Of a stretch of DNA of 64,000 nucleotides, positions 32,901-43,804 are shown piece after piece. The stretch's first letter is position 1, and the number at the start of each line of letters is the position of its first letter. The stretch is taken from the NCBI GenBank assembly GCA_963575745.1, contig CAUYUJ010002735.1:22350-86349 (forward strand). Direction: 5' to 3'. The notes below the pieces were generated by a model that worked only from the letters and a program-made list of their open reading frames with translations, was not told the DNA's origin and searched no databases. A program made the position numbers and the translations under genes. This stretch comes from Prorocentrum cordatum. Lineage: Eukaryota > Sar > Dinophyceae > Prorocentrales > Prorocentraceae.

Positions 32901-34775
32901 GCGCTTCCTCTCGCTGACCTCATCCTCGCCGGGGGGAGCGGCCGCGGCGGCGGGCTCTTCGAACTGCCAGTACTTCCATATGAGGCCGCCCAACTTCTCG
33001 AGCATCAACTGGAGCGTCTTGACCGTCGTGTATCGGTCGGGCCGCCAGTCCACGACGTGGAAGTGGCCGACGATCATGTCGGCCTGTACGGTGGAATACT
33101 TCTCTGGTTGCAAGAACTGCAAGAACTTGACGATCAGCCACTTCCCGTCCGCTTCCTAGTCAGATTAAAACTCGCTCCGAAGCAACCCGCGCCAGGCCTC
33201 CCCGACTGCGAACCCTGTCCGAGCGGTGGATGCGTGGCGCGGATGGCGGGGAGTTGTTTTAATCGACGGCATCCTTCTCCACAACAATGTTCATGGTCAC
33301 GGGGATCTCGCTCGGGCTCGGGAACCCAAGTGGCATTGGCAAATCTTTCTAACTCCCCTTGTTCATGATGTCTTTAATAACATCCCAGTCGGCGTTTGTG
33401 AGGTCGTCTTTGTCCCACTGCACCACGTCGACAGCCGTGCTCGTGGTCTTGTTCTTGATAAGCCTGGCGGCGGGCGCGGGCGGACAATCTAAAGCGGATG
33501 TCGCTTCATGGGCTGAGGTTCTTTTCAGTGCAGATAACCGCCAAACAGAATGCCGAGACGCAAGAGCTTTTGAAGGCGAGGGTGCTTGTGACAATTTCCT
33601 GTTGTCGATCGGTGCCCAAAGGTGCGGGCAGATAGGGATTGGCGCGAAAAAACGGAGGCGGGCGGGCACTTTCCGCAATGTCTCGTGGTTCTTGTTTCGG
33701 AAAGCAGAACTTGCTGTGCCCTAAAGACGTGCCCATAAGTCAGGTCAGCAGCTATGGGCGCGGAACGAAAACAAACCAACGCTTCATATTATATGTCAAG
33801 CCGTTTTGGAGCAGCAATATCATGCCCTGCGCTTCGTTCGCGGCGGAGCGCCATTCTATCGTGCGATGGCTGATTGTGTTTCGCATGGCATGAAATACAA
33901 CAATGGCTTAACGAGACAAAATAAAAAGCATGAGTGGGTGGCCTGGGATCCAGCTGCTTGATGGGGAGGCCCAGCACGTCGACGGTCCCCTCGGACTCGG
34001 GAGCGCCCGCAGGCAGGCACGGCTTGTCCAACACTGTGGGCTTCTTTTTGCTTGCAGCGGTGTACCAGTAATCAATCAACTTGTCGTTGCTGTAGTTCTC
34101 GCGGTCCAAGTGGCAGCCGAGGCACTTGGTGCCCTGGCCGCGAACGTTCGCCATGGGCCGCTCGCAGACTTCGAAGAATGGCCCTCAGACGAAAGTGCCA
34201 AATAACCTTTAGCAGCGCGTCGGCCTGATCTCAAACGGCAGCGCGCGATGGTGGCGCAACGATATGGCGGGTCTGTGGCGGTGCAATCAAACAGCGACAG
34301 TTCGTTCGGAACTCCGAATAGGAAAGCCAGACAGGTCGCGCGCTTATCAACGCTAGACAACAGCGCGCAGCGGCGACGCGACGCGGGGACAGACGGGCTT
34401 GCACGTCGGCAACCAAATACGCGCTGCGATGACGCAGCATAGCTAACGTCCAGTGCCGTGAAACGGCACTGGACGATGAACGGTGGTTAAATTTCGGGTG
34501 GCATTGGGCTGGTGCGCATTTTCACTCTCACGCTCTCGCTCTCGCAGTCAGCAAGTGACATGCTGGCAATGGACGCAGTTACGTGATCCACGTGGCAACG
34601 GGATCGCAATCATATGCATTCCGAAACAAGAGGACGGCGGGGCAGCGTTCAAGAAGAAAGATGCGGCAACGGACAATGCGAGAATGCACGCGCTGGCGCG
34701 CAATGCACGGCTGCAGGGGTGTAAGTCCGAACATTGGCGTCCTCCGTCGAAGAACGCCCGCATCTCGTCAGCCAT
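29968..34775 (-). CDS. Five-exon gene: N-terminal Cys motif, P-loop, possible cysteine-protease-like tail (1137 aa)
   Basis: Proposed exons are 34775-34742, 34183-33943, 33520-33382, 33155-32664 and 32475-29968; phases agree at every junction and sum to a whole number of codons. Introns appear to be GA-AG, GC-AG, GT-AG and GT-AG, the mix reported for dinoflagellates. Residues about 20-40 hold CERP..CLGCH, a possible zinc ribbon. Residues 319-327 read GEARFGKTP, a Walker A-like loop, and about 373-378 IFDDGD, a possible Walker B. The middle is low complexity. The tail has GDGGCESLL (about 940), HSACLAEALSC (about 1012) and HSFHFSHIRLLGG (about 1070), spaced like Cys and His of a papain-fold or deubiquitinase domain; this is weak. 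The protein could be an NTPase with a peptidase-like tail. No family is firmly recognised. Confidence 0.65.
32134..32220 (-). repeat. Possible mini-intron with short inverted ends inside the large exon
   Basis: AATGCGCGGCGA at 32134 faces TCGCCGCGCATT at 32209-32220, a 12-bp inverted repeat enclosing AT-rich sequence unlike the exon around it. A GC donor and TAG acceptor between them would remove 63 bp in frame (residues HFFTFLHFVNRIF and neighbours). Dinoflagellate introners with inverted ends are known; whether this is one is inference. Confidence 0.45.
34185..34741 (-). other. Putative first intron with GA donor
   Basis: If the MADEMRAFFDG start exon is correct, this is a GA-AG intron (GACGGAG/GACGCC ... 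CTGAG/GGCC). The joined frame gives FFDGGPFFEVCERP. The 557-bp interval contains no other exon-like sequence. Confidence 0.4.
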
Positions 34776-35034
34776 GTCCTGGCCGCGCGCGGCGATGCAT
34801 ACAGTCAGCGAACCGTTCCGCGAATTATGTGCGCTCGCACGCTCCATGTGCGTGCTGGTGTCACATGCGCGCCGAATGCGCTCGCAAACAATGCATGCTA
34901 GCACGCTGCATACCAGAGCTTCTGCTTGGTGAACATGCTCCACCGAGGCATGTTCCTCGCTGCCGCTCCAACCCCGCGCTAACGTTGCTTTTTCATCGGG
35001 CCACATTCGTCATTGCGCATGCCAGTGAAAGCAC

Positions 35035-35180
35035 GGCGTCATCGCGGCGTGCACGCCGCGTGCACGCGGCGTGCACGCCGCGCACATGTGAACAAGGCGC
35101 GCAGGCGGTGTGCGCGCGGTGCGCACGGATCGCATAGGGGGCGCAGAGGGCGCGCACGCGGCGTGCGCACGCCAAACCCA
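35035..35180. repeat. GCGTGCACGC/GCGCGC palindromic GC-rich tract
   Basis: Repeated GCGTGCACGCCGCGTGCACG words are self-complementary over 8-14 bp. The tract borders the A/C-only block that follows. Confidence 0.75.
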
Positions 35181-35184
35181 ACGC

Positions 35185-37380
35185 CAAAAGCATGCCAGAA
35201 CCAAAAACCAAAACCACACACAAAAACAAACAAACCAAAACCAAAACCAAAAACCAAAAACCAAAACCAAAACCAAAACCAAAAACCAAAACCAAAAACC
35301 AAAACCAAACCAAAAACCAAAACCAAAGACCAAAACCCGAAACCACAACAAAAACCACAAACCCAAACCAACACAAAAACCATAGCAAAACACTAAAACC
35401 AAAAACTCGTTTCAACATCAAAACCAAAAATATGAACCGAAACTGAATACTGCATCCAAATGCAAAAATATTTTACATTAAAAACAACCAAAACCAAAAC
35501 CAAAACCAAAACCAAACCCGTAAACGAGCATCAAAACCAGCATCACAACCAACAGCCAACATCAAATCCAAAAACCAAACAAAAAACAACAATTGCCAAA
35601 ACCAAAAACCAAACTCACTACCAGCACCAAAACCATTACCATAACTAAAACCAAAAACCAAAACCAGAACATCCACCCCCCAAACAAAAAAGCAAACAAA
35701 CAAACACATAAACAAACAACGAAAACCAAAAACCAGACACCAACGCGATAACCAACAACAAAAAAGCAAGAACCACAACCAACAACCAAAACTAAAACCA
35801 ACATCAACAGACACCACAACATCAAAAACAAACCCAAAAACAAAGAACCAACAACCGACAGCAAAACATCAAACCTAAGCCAAAACCTGGAACCACGCCC
35901 AAAACCAAAAAAAAACAATACGAACACCAAAAAAAACAAGGCAGCAACACAAAACCAAACACAAACACAAACAACAACAACATCAAAAACCCAAAACACA
36001 ACCAAAACCGACAACAAGTAAACAAACTCACACTCAGAATTCACAAAACCAAATCCCCCATCAAAAAAAACGGTAAGCATTTTTTTTATATAAAAAAAAA
36101 AAAAAAAAAAAACATCTATAACCAAACGCCGAAACCAAAACCGCAGCCAAGAACCAAAACCAAAACCAAAAAACAAAAACCATAACAAACAAAAACACAC
36201 CCAACACAAAAAAACACCCCCCCCCAGAAAAAAATTGAACCGCAACCAAAAACTCAAACCAACATCAAAACCAAAATTTTGAACCGAAGCCACAAACCGA
36301 AACCAAACACCAACAACTAAAAACAAAAAAGGAATGAAGAAAATAATGATATTCAAAACCAAAACCATAATCAAACGCTTAAACCAACATCGGGACCAGC
36401 AGCACAACCAACAACTAACACAAAAACCAAAACCAGAACCAAAAACCAAAACCAAACACCCATCACCACAACCAAAAAACCAAAACCATTACCGAAACCA
36501 AAACCGTCACCAAAACGAAAACCAAAAACCAAAAGCAAGAACCAAACAACAAACCATAGCCAAACGCGGAAAATCAAGAAACACCTACAAATGATAACCA
36601 AAAACCAAAACTAAAACCATAACCAAAAACCAAAAACCAAAACCAAAACAAAAAACAACAACAGGTAAACAAAACGAACAAGCAGAAGCGAGAAAACCAA
36701 TCCCCCCCCCCAAAAAAAAAACGAATAACAAAACAAACAAAACTATAATCAACAACGAAAACCAAAACCGCAATTCAAAACCAAAAACAGAACCAAAAAC
36801 CAAAACCAAACGCCGGAACAAACACCCAAAACCAAAAACCAGAACCAAAACCAAAAACTAGAACCAAAATCAAAACAGAAAATTTGAACCGAAACCAAAA
36901 ACCGAAACCAAACACAAAAAAAGCAACAACCAAAACCATAATCAAACGCTTAAACCAATATCGAAACCAGCAGCACAACCAAAAACTAACACCAAAACAA
37001 AAAAAACACAACCAAAACCAAAACAACAAAACCAAACGCCAAAAACCAAAACCAAAAAAACAAAACCATTACCAAAACCAAAACCGTTACCGGAACTGAA
37101 ACCAAAAACCAAAAACCAAAAACCAGAAACCAACAAAAAACAAAACCATAGCCCAACGCGGAAAACCAAAAACCAAACACCAGCGAAATAACTAGAAACC
37201 AAAACAAAATCCAAAACCAAAAACCAAAAACCATAACCAAGACCAAAACTAAAAACCAAAACCAAAAACTAAAACTAAAACCGACATCACCAGACACAAC
37301 CAAAACAAAAACCAAACACCAAAACCAAAAACCAAGAAAACAATATCAAAAACCAGAAACGAAACCAAATCCAAAACCGT
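35185..37380 (+). repeat. 2.2-kb CCAAAA-type repeat, almost G-free on the + strand
   Basis: Irregular tandem AACCAAAACCAAAAACC units with stretches of AACA and ACCAGA. G is very rare on the + strand, so there is extreme strand asymmetry. Minus-strand frames read as Phe/Trp/Val/Gly-rich pseudo-membrane proteins and plus-strand frames as Lys/Asn/Thr/Pro; both are artefacts. Near 36080-36110 there is a T8 and an A20 run. Confidence 0.95.
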
Positions 37381-37920
37381 AGCAACTATTTTTGTACAGC
37401 TTTTACAATGATCAAACCCAAACGAAGACGTCTCCCATTGATGAAATGCGACGTTGCTTCCTGCACCGTTTTCTTTACTTTCCATATTGCGCTCCTGGGC
37501 TGTTAAACAAGTATTTTGCATGCGCTGTAAAGGAGATCGCGCCATCTGAAAAAGTAAAAAAACCTTGCTATTCGCCAAAAACATTGTGCGAAGACCTCGT
37601 AAATTTCATTATTGATCCGTTCCGGTGCGATTGTGACCCACATGTATTTCTCCTGTGTATAATGAGATGCATGTCGTCCTGCAAGCGTCTCTATCCAATG
37701 CGCTTTCGTTTAGTATCATCATTCCCTCCTTCTCTCCCTCCTCCGTATCGTGGTTTTCCTCATTCGCCTCTCTCGCCTGGTCTCCGCTGCCGCCCCCTTG
37801 TCCGAGGCGCTTGTGGTTGTGCTTTTTCGTTAGGGCGCCTTCAGCGATCACAGCGAAATTCTTTCTGAGGCGACGTCTTTGGTCGCACCGAAAAATGCGG
37901 CTCCTTTGGTCGCATAAAAA
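37381..37920. other. Unique sequence with small TTTGGTCGCA duplications
   Basis: GTCTTTGGTCGCACCGAAAA and CTCCTTTGGTCGCATAAAAA lie side by side at 37876-37920. A minus-strand frame at about 37410-37550 has fairly normal composition (VAFHQWETSSFGFDHC) but no clear splice borders. Confidence 0.35.
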
Positions 37921-37929
37921 AAACGAGCG

Positions 37930-37962
37930 AAACACACACACACACGCACACACGCACACACG

Positions 37963-37997
<35 letters not shown>

Positions 37998-38425
37998 GCA
38001 CACACACACACACACACACACACGCACAAACACACGCACACACGCACGCATGCACGCACGCACGCACGCAAACATATACACACACACACGCACCACACAC
38101 ACACACACCCGCGCACACAGACACACACGACGCAGACACACGCACACGCACACACACACGCACACACACGACACGCACACGCACACGCACACACCACGCA
38201 CACGCACACGCACGCACACACGCACGCACGCACGCACACGCACACGCACACGCACACGCACACGCACACGCACACGCACACGCACACGCACACGCACACC
38301 GCACACACACACACACGCACAAACACACACACACATACGCACACGCACACGCGCACACACACACACGCACACACGCACACACACACGCCCGCGCACGAAC
38401 ACACACACACACACACGCACACACA

Positions 38426-38457
<32 letters not shown>

Positions 38458-38527
38458 CGCACACACACACACGCACACACACACGCACGCACACGCACAC
38501 ACGCACGCGCACACACACACGCACGCA
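37930..38527. repeat. 600-bp (CA)n/(CG)n alternating purine-pyrimidine tract
   Basis: Continuous CACACGCACACACGCACG-type sequence. Perfect purine-pyrimidine alternation makes it a candidate Z-DNA former. The 366-, 357- and 244-codon Cys/Val or His/Thr frames across it are artefacts. Confidence 0.95.
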
Positions 38528-38749
38528 CTCAAGGCGCAGGCGCTGCATCGCGCAGCATCTTCTCCCTGCGCGCAACGTTGCGCACCTCGTCCCACGAAGG
38601 CACCAGGCGGGGCCACTCCGGGCTCTCCGGAGGCTTTGGAAGCTGAGAGCTCGTGGGCGAGTCGCCCTGCCTCTGGCGCCGCGGTGGCAGCGCGCGCAGA
38701 ATCCGCCACGCTCCGTGCGCGGAGTTAAGATGGCTTTCGTTTTCGTTGT

Positions 38750-38935
38750 ATTTCTCCTCCTCCCCTCCTCCTCCTCGTTCGGCCCATCTCCCCGCTTCCC
38801 AAATCTCTCTACGTTTCTTGCCTCACCTCTCCCCTCTGCCCATCGATGCTTTCACTGTTCCCCTTGTTTTCCTCCTCCTTCTCCTCCTCCTCCTCCTTCC
38901 CCTCCTTCTCCTTCTTTTTTTTGAAGAGGGCGGAA
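38750..38935. repeat. CTC-rich pyrimidine tract at a gene 3' end
   Basis: CTCCTCCTTCTCC-type sequence. On the minus strand it encodes the Lys/Glu-rich tail of the neighbouring gene, so the predicted last ~35 residues may be an extension into a microsatellite. Confidence 0.75.
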
Positions 38936-40746
38936 CAGCGCGAGCTGTATGGGGTAGTAGGGTCTACGAAAAACGCGCAAACGAAAGTCTTCTGGCTCAC
39001 CGAGGGAAACGGATCGACCTCCGCCCCCCAGGAGTCCCAGCACCGAATCGTGCTCGTGGAGGTATCCCAACGCACGGCCGACAACGCGTGCGTCGGGTAG
39101 TTCCCCCCGTCTGCGGGAGGCGGCCCCTGCTTCGCCACCACGACGACCGGGTTCCACCCAGCTGCCTTCTGGACCGCCCACCCCGCCCTGTGGAAGTCCG
39201 TCGTCATGCGGACGTCGAAGCCGATCTCGAAGAGTCGGTCTGCTGTCTGAAGCCGCAGCGGCACTATCGAGCGCATTACTGCGTCGGGCCACGCTGCGTC
39301 GAGGTCAACTTTGTCCAGGGCTTGGAAGTGCACCCTGGTGGCGTCCCAGAAGAGGTCGAACTTCGCCGCCACGCACGACGACACAGTCGTGGAGAGGGCG
39401 TGTAGGGAGCAGAGTCTGAACTGCCCCTGGTCGGGCATCCTGAGGGACGCAAAAACACATACCAATACTTGCTTGTCGGCCCCGCAGGATCCGCGCCTTC
39501 GCCGACAAATCTTATGGCATAAGATATGTGGCATGAACTTTCTGGGCATGCCGCCCAGAAAAAAACTTCTACTGTAAGATGTGGATGTTACCTTTTAAGT
39601 TGGACGCGCGTCTCCATTGGGGCCATATAGTATAAGTATGTATTTCTGCGTCCGAACCTGTGGAGCTGCGGCGGCGCCCGGCTGGCAAGCTCGTGTAGGG
39701 CGTTCTCGTCGCCGGCCTTGGGCTCGACGACTGCGTGCTGCGCCCGGCTGTCAGTCGGAGTGCCGCCGCCCTCGGCAGGCCTCGTCGCGGCCGCCTCGCG
39801 CGGCCGCGGCGCCTGGTCGCAGTGCTGCGCGCTCTCGCCCTCGGCTGCCTCGCGCTGGCCAGAGCGCGAGCGCTCCTGTGGGCGCGCCGCCTTCTTCGCC
39901 AGGTCCGCGCGCCAGGGGGCAGCGAGGTCGGGGCGCACCCGCGCTAGCCACTCGTCCTGCGAGGTTGACCCCGCGACCATAATTTTGCTTGCTTTCAGTC
40001 GTTCGAAACCGTTGTGTTCATGTCGCGTTTCGAAATCAACATTTTATTTTGGATTTTCTTTGTAAGTAAAGCGGTGGTATCTGTGGTGGATAATTCGGAT
40101 CTGAGGGATTGTGAACAGTTGCGTGAATGAATATAGTCGTGGCGGCAGTCATATGCATTGCAAATACTATTTCGCGGCATAGACTTGCAATGCTTTTCGT
40201 TGCGGATTTGGTTGCGAAGCTGGGTAACGCACTCAGGGTTGCGCACTCGTGGTTTGATAGTTCAGATTTTGCTTTGTCTGTTACGTTGGCCGTCGTTGCG
40301 GGCATGGTTAAAGTTACGGTCGTCGTCATGGTGGTAAACTGTCAATTGGTTTTTGTCTTGGGGTGATCACCAGGTCTGGTCTTGTTCTTGTTGATTGTTG
40401 CGGATATGGCGCTGGTGCTGGCTGGTCGTTGTTATGTTTATGGCTGTGGCTTGGGTTGTGAGATGTGGTTATGACATGATTTAGTTTTGTTGTGAAGGTA
40501 AATGCTTATTGTTCCCTCGTTCAGGTTCTGGTTCTGGTTTTGTTTATGGCCGCGGTGTGCAAACTCAGAGTCCTGCTTCGAGCTCGGCTGCGCGAGCAGC
40601 CTGCGAAGCACCGCTCCACGACGGTGGCCAGTGGACGCTGCCGTCGCATCCGCGTCTTGGCACAGGACGCACATGCCAGGCGAGGACATCGGGGAACCCT
40701 TGCCGGCCGGTCCCCACTTGCAACCCTTGTTATCGCACACGGGCAT
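38809..40746 (-). CDS. Three-exon gene with Cys-rich N-terminus and papain-like C-terminal motif
   Basis: Exon 1 runs from ATG 40746 to about 40573 (58 codons if the donor is AAGCAG/GA), exon 2 is 39956-39658 and exon 3 is 39439-38809. The second intron is GT-AG (CACAG/GTTCGG ... CCCTCAG/GATG) and its phases match exactly. The first intron would be GA-AG and is less sure. Exon 1 has CDNKGCKWGP...CVLCQ, two Cys pairs that may bind zinc. Exon 2 is charged and rich in Ala/Arg/Glu. Exon 3 is globular: FDLFWDATRVHF, then GGNYPTHALSAVRWD and CWDSWG, resembling the His and Asn/Asp-Ser-Trp-Gly parts of papain-type peptidases, but I see no clear catalytic Cys segment. A spliced-leader relict lies 57 bp upstream of the start. 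Name and substrate unknown. Confidence 0.65.
39960..40560 (-). other. Putative first intron of the three-exon gene
   Basis: About 610 bp between the Cys-rich first exon and the DEWLARVRPD exon. It contains no other exon-like frame. The acceptor is ACCTCGCAG/GAC, and CAGGAC occurs at both ends, so donor placement is ambiguous. Confidence 0.4.
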
Positions 40747-40803
40747 CGCTGCTCGGCGCTGGTGGCGTGAGTCCTGGCAAGCGTTTGTTGTCGTTGAGTG
40801 GAG

Positions 40804-40827
40804 CTTGAAGTCAAAAATGGCTATGGG
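40804..40827 (-). other. Spliced-leader relict upstream of the three-exon gene
   Basis: Minus-strand CCATAGCCATTTTTGACTTC followed by AAG aligns to the leader core with one substitution-rich spot and two 1-base insertions. It lies 57 bp upstream of the ATG at 40746, where a leader is expected. Confidence 0.6.
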
Positions 40828-40929
40828 AAAAGCGGAACGAAAGATGCATAAGAGCAATAAGAATAAGAACGCCGAAAAACACTGTGACGTATGCGATGAC
40901 GAAGGACGCGAAGAGCATGAAGCTCGTCC

Positions 40930-41284
40930 TCCACCTCCTTCTCTTGCTTCCCTCCTTCATCGTTCCTTTCATTGCCTTTCTTCCTTTGGTCATCCGTCCT
41001 TCAAGTACGGATGCACAACACTCTTCCTCCTCCTACACATTCTCTCATCTTCTCTCATGTCCTCATCCTCCATATTTTCCGTTCGCCCTTCTCGTTTTCC
41101 CCTTCCTCCTCGCCCCATGGTCGGAGCGGATGGGAGAAAGAAGAGGCGAAGCATAAATGAGAAAGAGAACGATAGGGGGAGAATGGGGGAAGCAAAGATA
41201 TCCATAATCATTTGATATTGCATACGATGGAAGGATGCGGAGAAAAGTAACACTGGAGAGGGGGAGGAGGAAGAGCGAGGAGGG
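40930..41284. other. CT-rich stretch and unique sequence, no gene
   Basis: CTTCCTCC-type stretches at 40930-41115, then mixed sequence leading into the trinucleotide block. No exon is supported. Confidence 0.45.
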
Positions 41285-41285
41285 A

Positions 41286-41377
<92 letters not shown>

Positions 41378-41690
41378 GGTCATCATCATCATCATCACCA
41401 TTATCATCATCATCATGATAATCATCACAATCACCGTCATCATCGTCGTCATCATCATCATCATACTCATCATAATCATTATCATCATCATCATCATCAT
41501 CATCACCGTCATCACCGTAATCACCATCATCACCGTGATCACTACCATGATCATCATCGGTATCATCATCGGTATCATCATCATCATCATCATCATCAGC
41601 AGCATCATCATCATCGTCGTCATCATCATTATCATAATCGTACTCGCACTCGTAATCGTACTCATTATTACACTCATCATAGATTATTGA
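41285..41690. repeat. (GTC)n then (ATC)n microsatellite
   Basis: About 90 bp of GTC repeats pass directly into about 300 bp of CAT/ATC repeats with interruptions. Confidence 0.95.
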
Positions 41691-41823
41691 GAGGGGGTAG
41701 CTTAGGAGGAGGAGTAGGAGGATAAGCCTGGAAAGGATGAGCGTGATGAGGGAGGATTTTCAATGCGAGAGTAAGGAAAGAAGCAATCACGGCCATTCAA
41801 CACGGAGTGCTGGAGGGGGGTGT

Positions 41824-41824
41824 G

Positions 41825-41860
<36 letters not shown>
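41824..41860. repeat. (TA)n microsatellite
   Basis: About 15 TA dinucleotides. Confidence 0.95.
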
Positions 41861-42790
41861 CAGCGCCAATATCTCCAACCTCCACCAGCAACAACACGCG
41901 CAGTCAACGGGCCCACCTGCGCACAACTGAATGTGCATCGACCAGGCTGTACAGACAGCGCCTCGGCCAAAATCCAAAATGGCACTATACAGGGCACGAA
42001 GAAGTGCAGGATTGGCTGGCGAGAGAAACAGACAGTGGGAGTCCGAACTCCGTGAATGACCACGTAAACAAACCCCCGACAAGAGCAAGAGGACAAAAGG
42101 AGGAGGAGAGGAGGACGGGGAACGAGAGGGGGGGAGCGACAGCCGGACGGACGTCCGCAGAAGAAGAAAATCTCGTGCGTGCGTAGACCACACCCCCGAG
42201 CATTGTCGGAGGAGGTACCCGCACAGAAACCCACACGAGCCTAAAGGACAAGCGAACACGAAGAAGTGAAGGCAGGGTGTGCACAACAAAACCGGCCCGG
42301 GTCCTATCATGTAGGGTCGGGCACGGCTGGGCGCGCACACCTGTGGTGCGGGTGGCCTCTAAAAAAAAACTACGTGGGAATGGAGCTAGAAAGAACGCCG
42401 GGGGAGGCGTAGAGCGCCGGCCACCCAAGGAGCAACCCGCCCGGCCCCAGAGCACGTGCAAGGGGAACGAGAAAGCAAGGGGACAGGAGAGGAGGGCAAC
42501 AGAAAGGCGCGCGGACATCAGGCCCTCCGCGAGCAACTACATCACCATACGGGGAGGGCGAGAAGGAGACCCGCAGAGGACGCCGAGAAGAGACCACAGG
42601 AATAGAGAGGCCCTCAGCACTCGTCGAATATGGCATCAGCTGGGCATCATAGTCGTGCCGCTCATTGTCGTCCTGCCCTTGGTACTCGAACCATTCTTCG
42701 AACTCGTGGTGTCTGTAATATCCCAACAGCACAAAATTCAGCAACATGACGGGCTCCTGCAGTATGATTGAGTGGTGCTCGACTACCTGG
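41861..42790. other. No firm gene; one exon-like frame at about 42650-42747 (minus)
   Basis: The minus strand reads [20 protein letters not shown] then [13 protein letters not shown], with non-repetitive composition, but no acceptor or start could be fixed. The rest shows nothing I can annotate. Confidence 0.3.
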
Positions 42791-42792
42791 AG

Positions 42793-43112
42793 GCGTTGCT
42801 GCTGGCGTCGGTGCTGCCGTCGGCGCTGGCGGAGGCGACGGCGTTGGCGTCAGTGATGGCATTGGCGCTGGTGTAGGCGCTGACGTTGTGGCCGGCGCGG
42901 GCGCCGGCGTTCGTACTGGCGTCGGTGAAGGCGTCGGCGCTGGCGTAAGCGCTGGAGTTGGTACCTCCGTAGGCGCAGGCGTTGATGCTGGCGTCGGTGC
43001 TGGCGTCGGCGCTGGATTAGGCGCTGGCGATAGGTCTGGCGTCGGTGCTGGCTTCGGTGCTGGTGTAGGTGCTGGCGATGGTGTTGGCGTAGGCGCCGGC
43101 GTTGTTGGTGGC
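42793..43112. repeat. GGCGYTGGCGTC hexanucleotide-type array
   Basis: Tandem GGCGTT/GGCGCT/GGCGTC units (6 and 12 bp). Gly/Val/Ala and Pro/Thr/Ala frames are artefacts. Confidence 0.9.
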
Positions 43113-43114
43113 GT

Positions 43115-43156
43115 CGATATATGTATATATGTATATATACATATATATATACAAGA
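43115..43156. repeat. (TA)n/(TATG) microsatellite
   Basis: ATATATGTATATATGTATAT run. Confidence 0.95.
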
Positions 43157-43539
43157 CTGCACTGGCGCTGCGCGCCATGCACCTTGGTCCTTGAGTTTCG
43201 CAAGCTAGCGGAGTGCGTGCGTGCGTACATGCGCGCGCACCTGCGCCCATACGTACACGTTGCATTTATGAATGTGAACGTACGCGTGCAAGGGTATGTA
43301 CACGTATACGCAAATCGTTTGCGCAGCCCTGGGCGCGCATGCACATGCGCATCTCGGAAGGTCTGCAAGAATGTCTCAGGCGAAGAAAGCGGGAACACTA
43401 TGGAGCAATGCACTTCCGCAGTCGGAGTTGCGAGGAAATCCAAAGCGAAGCGGGTTCGACTACTGCTTCTTCCTCATCCTTTTCCCTTTGCTTCGTTTGC
43501 TAGCTGGGTGGTAATCGTTACTTCTCCTCCGCGCTCCTT

Positions 43540-43790
43540 TATCTGCTCCTCGTTCTATTTGTCCTCGTATTCTTCTGTGCCCGTTTCTTTCCCCCCTTCC
43601 TCCTGCTTCTCCTCCTCTCCTCCTCAGTCCTGTGCCGATTGAGCTGAACCGGAAGAGCTGAAGAGGATGAGGAGAAGGAGGAGGAGGAGGAGGAGGAGGA
43701 GGAGGAGGAGGAGGATGAAGACGAGGAAGAGGATGGGGACGACGACAACGACGACGACGAAGAAGGCGACGACAAAGAGAAGGGATAATG
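43540..43790. repeat. CTCCTC tract then GGA and GAC tracts
   Basis: Pyrimidine-rich 43570-43625, GGA repeats 43668-43725, GACGAC repeats 43735-43775. Confidence 0.85.
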
Positions 43791-43804
43791 AGAGGGGGAG
43801 ACCG

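Noticed and set aside
35562-36455. 297-codon Phe/Val/Trp-rich frame resembling a multi-pass membrane protein
   Set aside because: Reverse strand of the CCAAAA repeat; hydrophobic composition follows from GGTTTT.
35185-37380. Telomeric or subtelomeric repeat
   Set aside because: CCAAAA recalls ciliate telomeres, but the spacing is irregular, and dinoflagellates are known to use TTTAGGG-type telomeres, which are absent here.
37609-38728. Cys/Val-rich (366 codons, minus) and His/Thr-rich (357 codons, plus) frames
   Set aside because: Translation of a CA/CG dinucleotide tract in every phase.
38725-38745. Another spliced-leader relict (AAGATGGCTTTCG)
   Set aside because: Only AGCCAT and a few other bases match; indistinguishable from chance.
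41826-41858. TATA-box promoter
   Set aside because: Plain TA microsatellite; dinoflagellate genes generally lack TATA boxes and no gene starts nearby.
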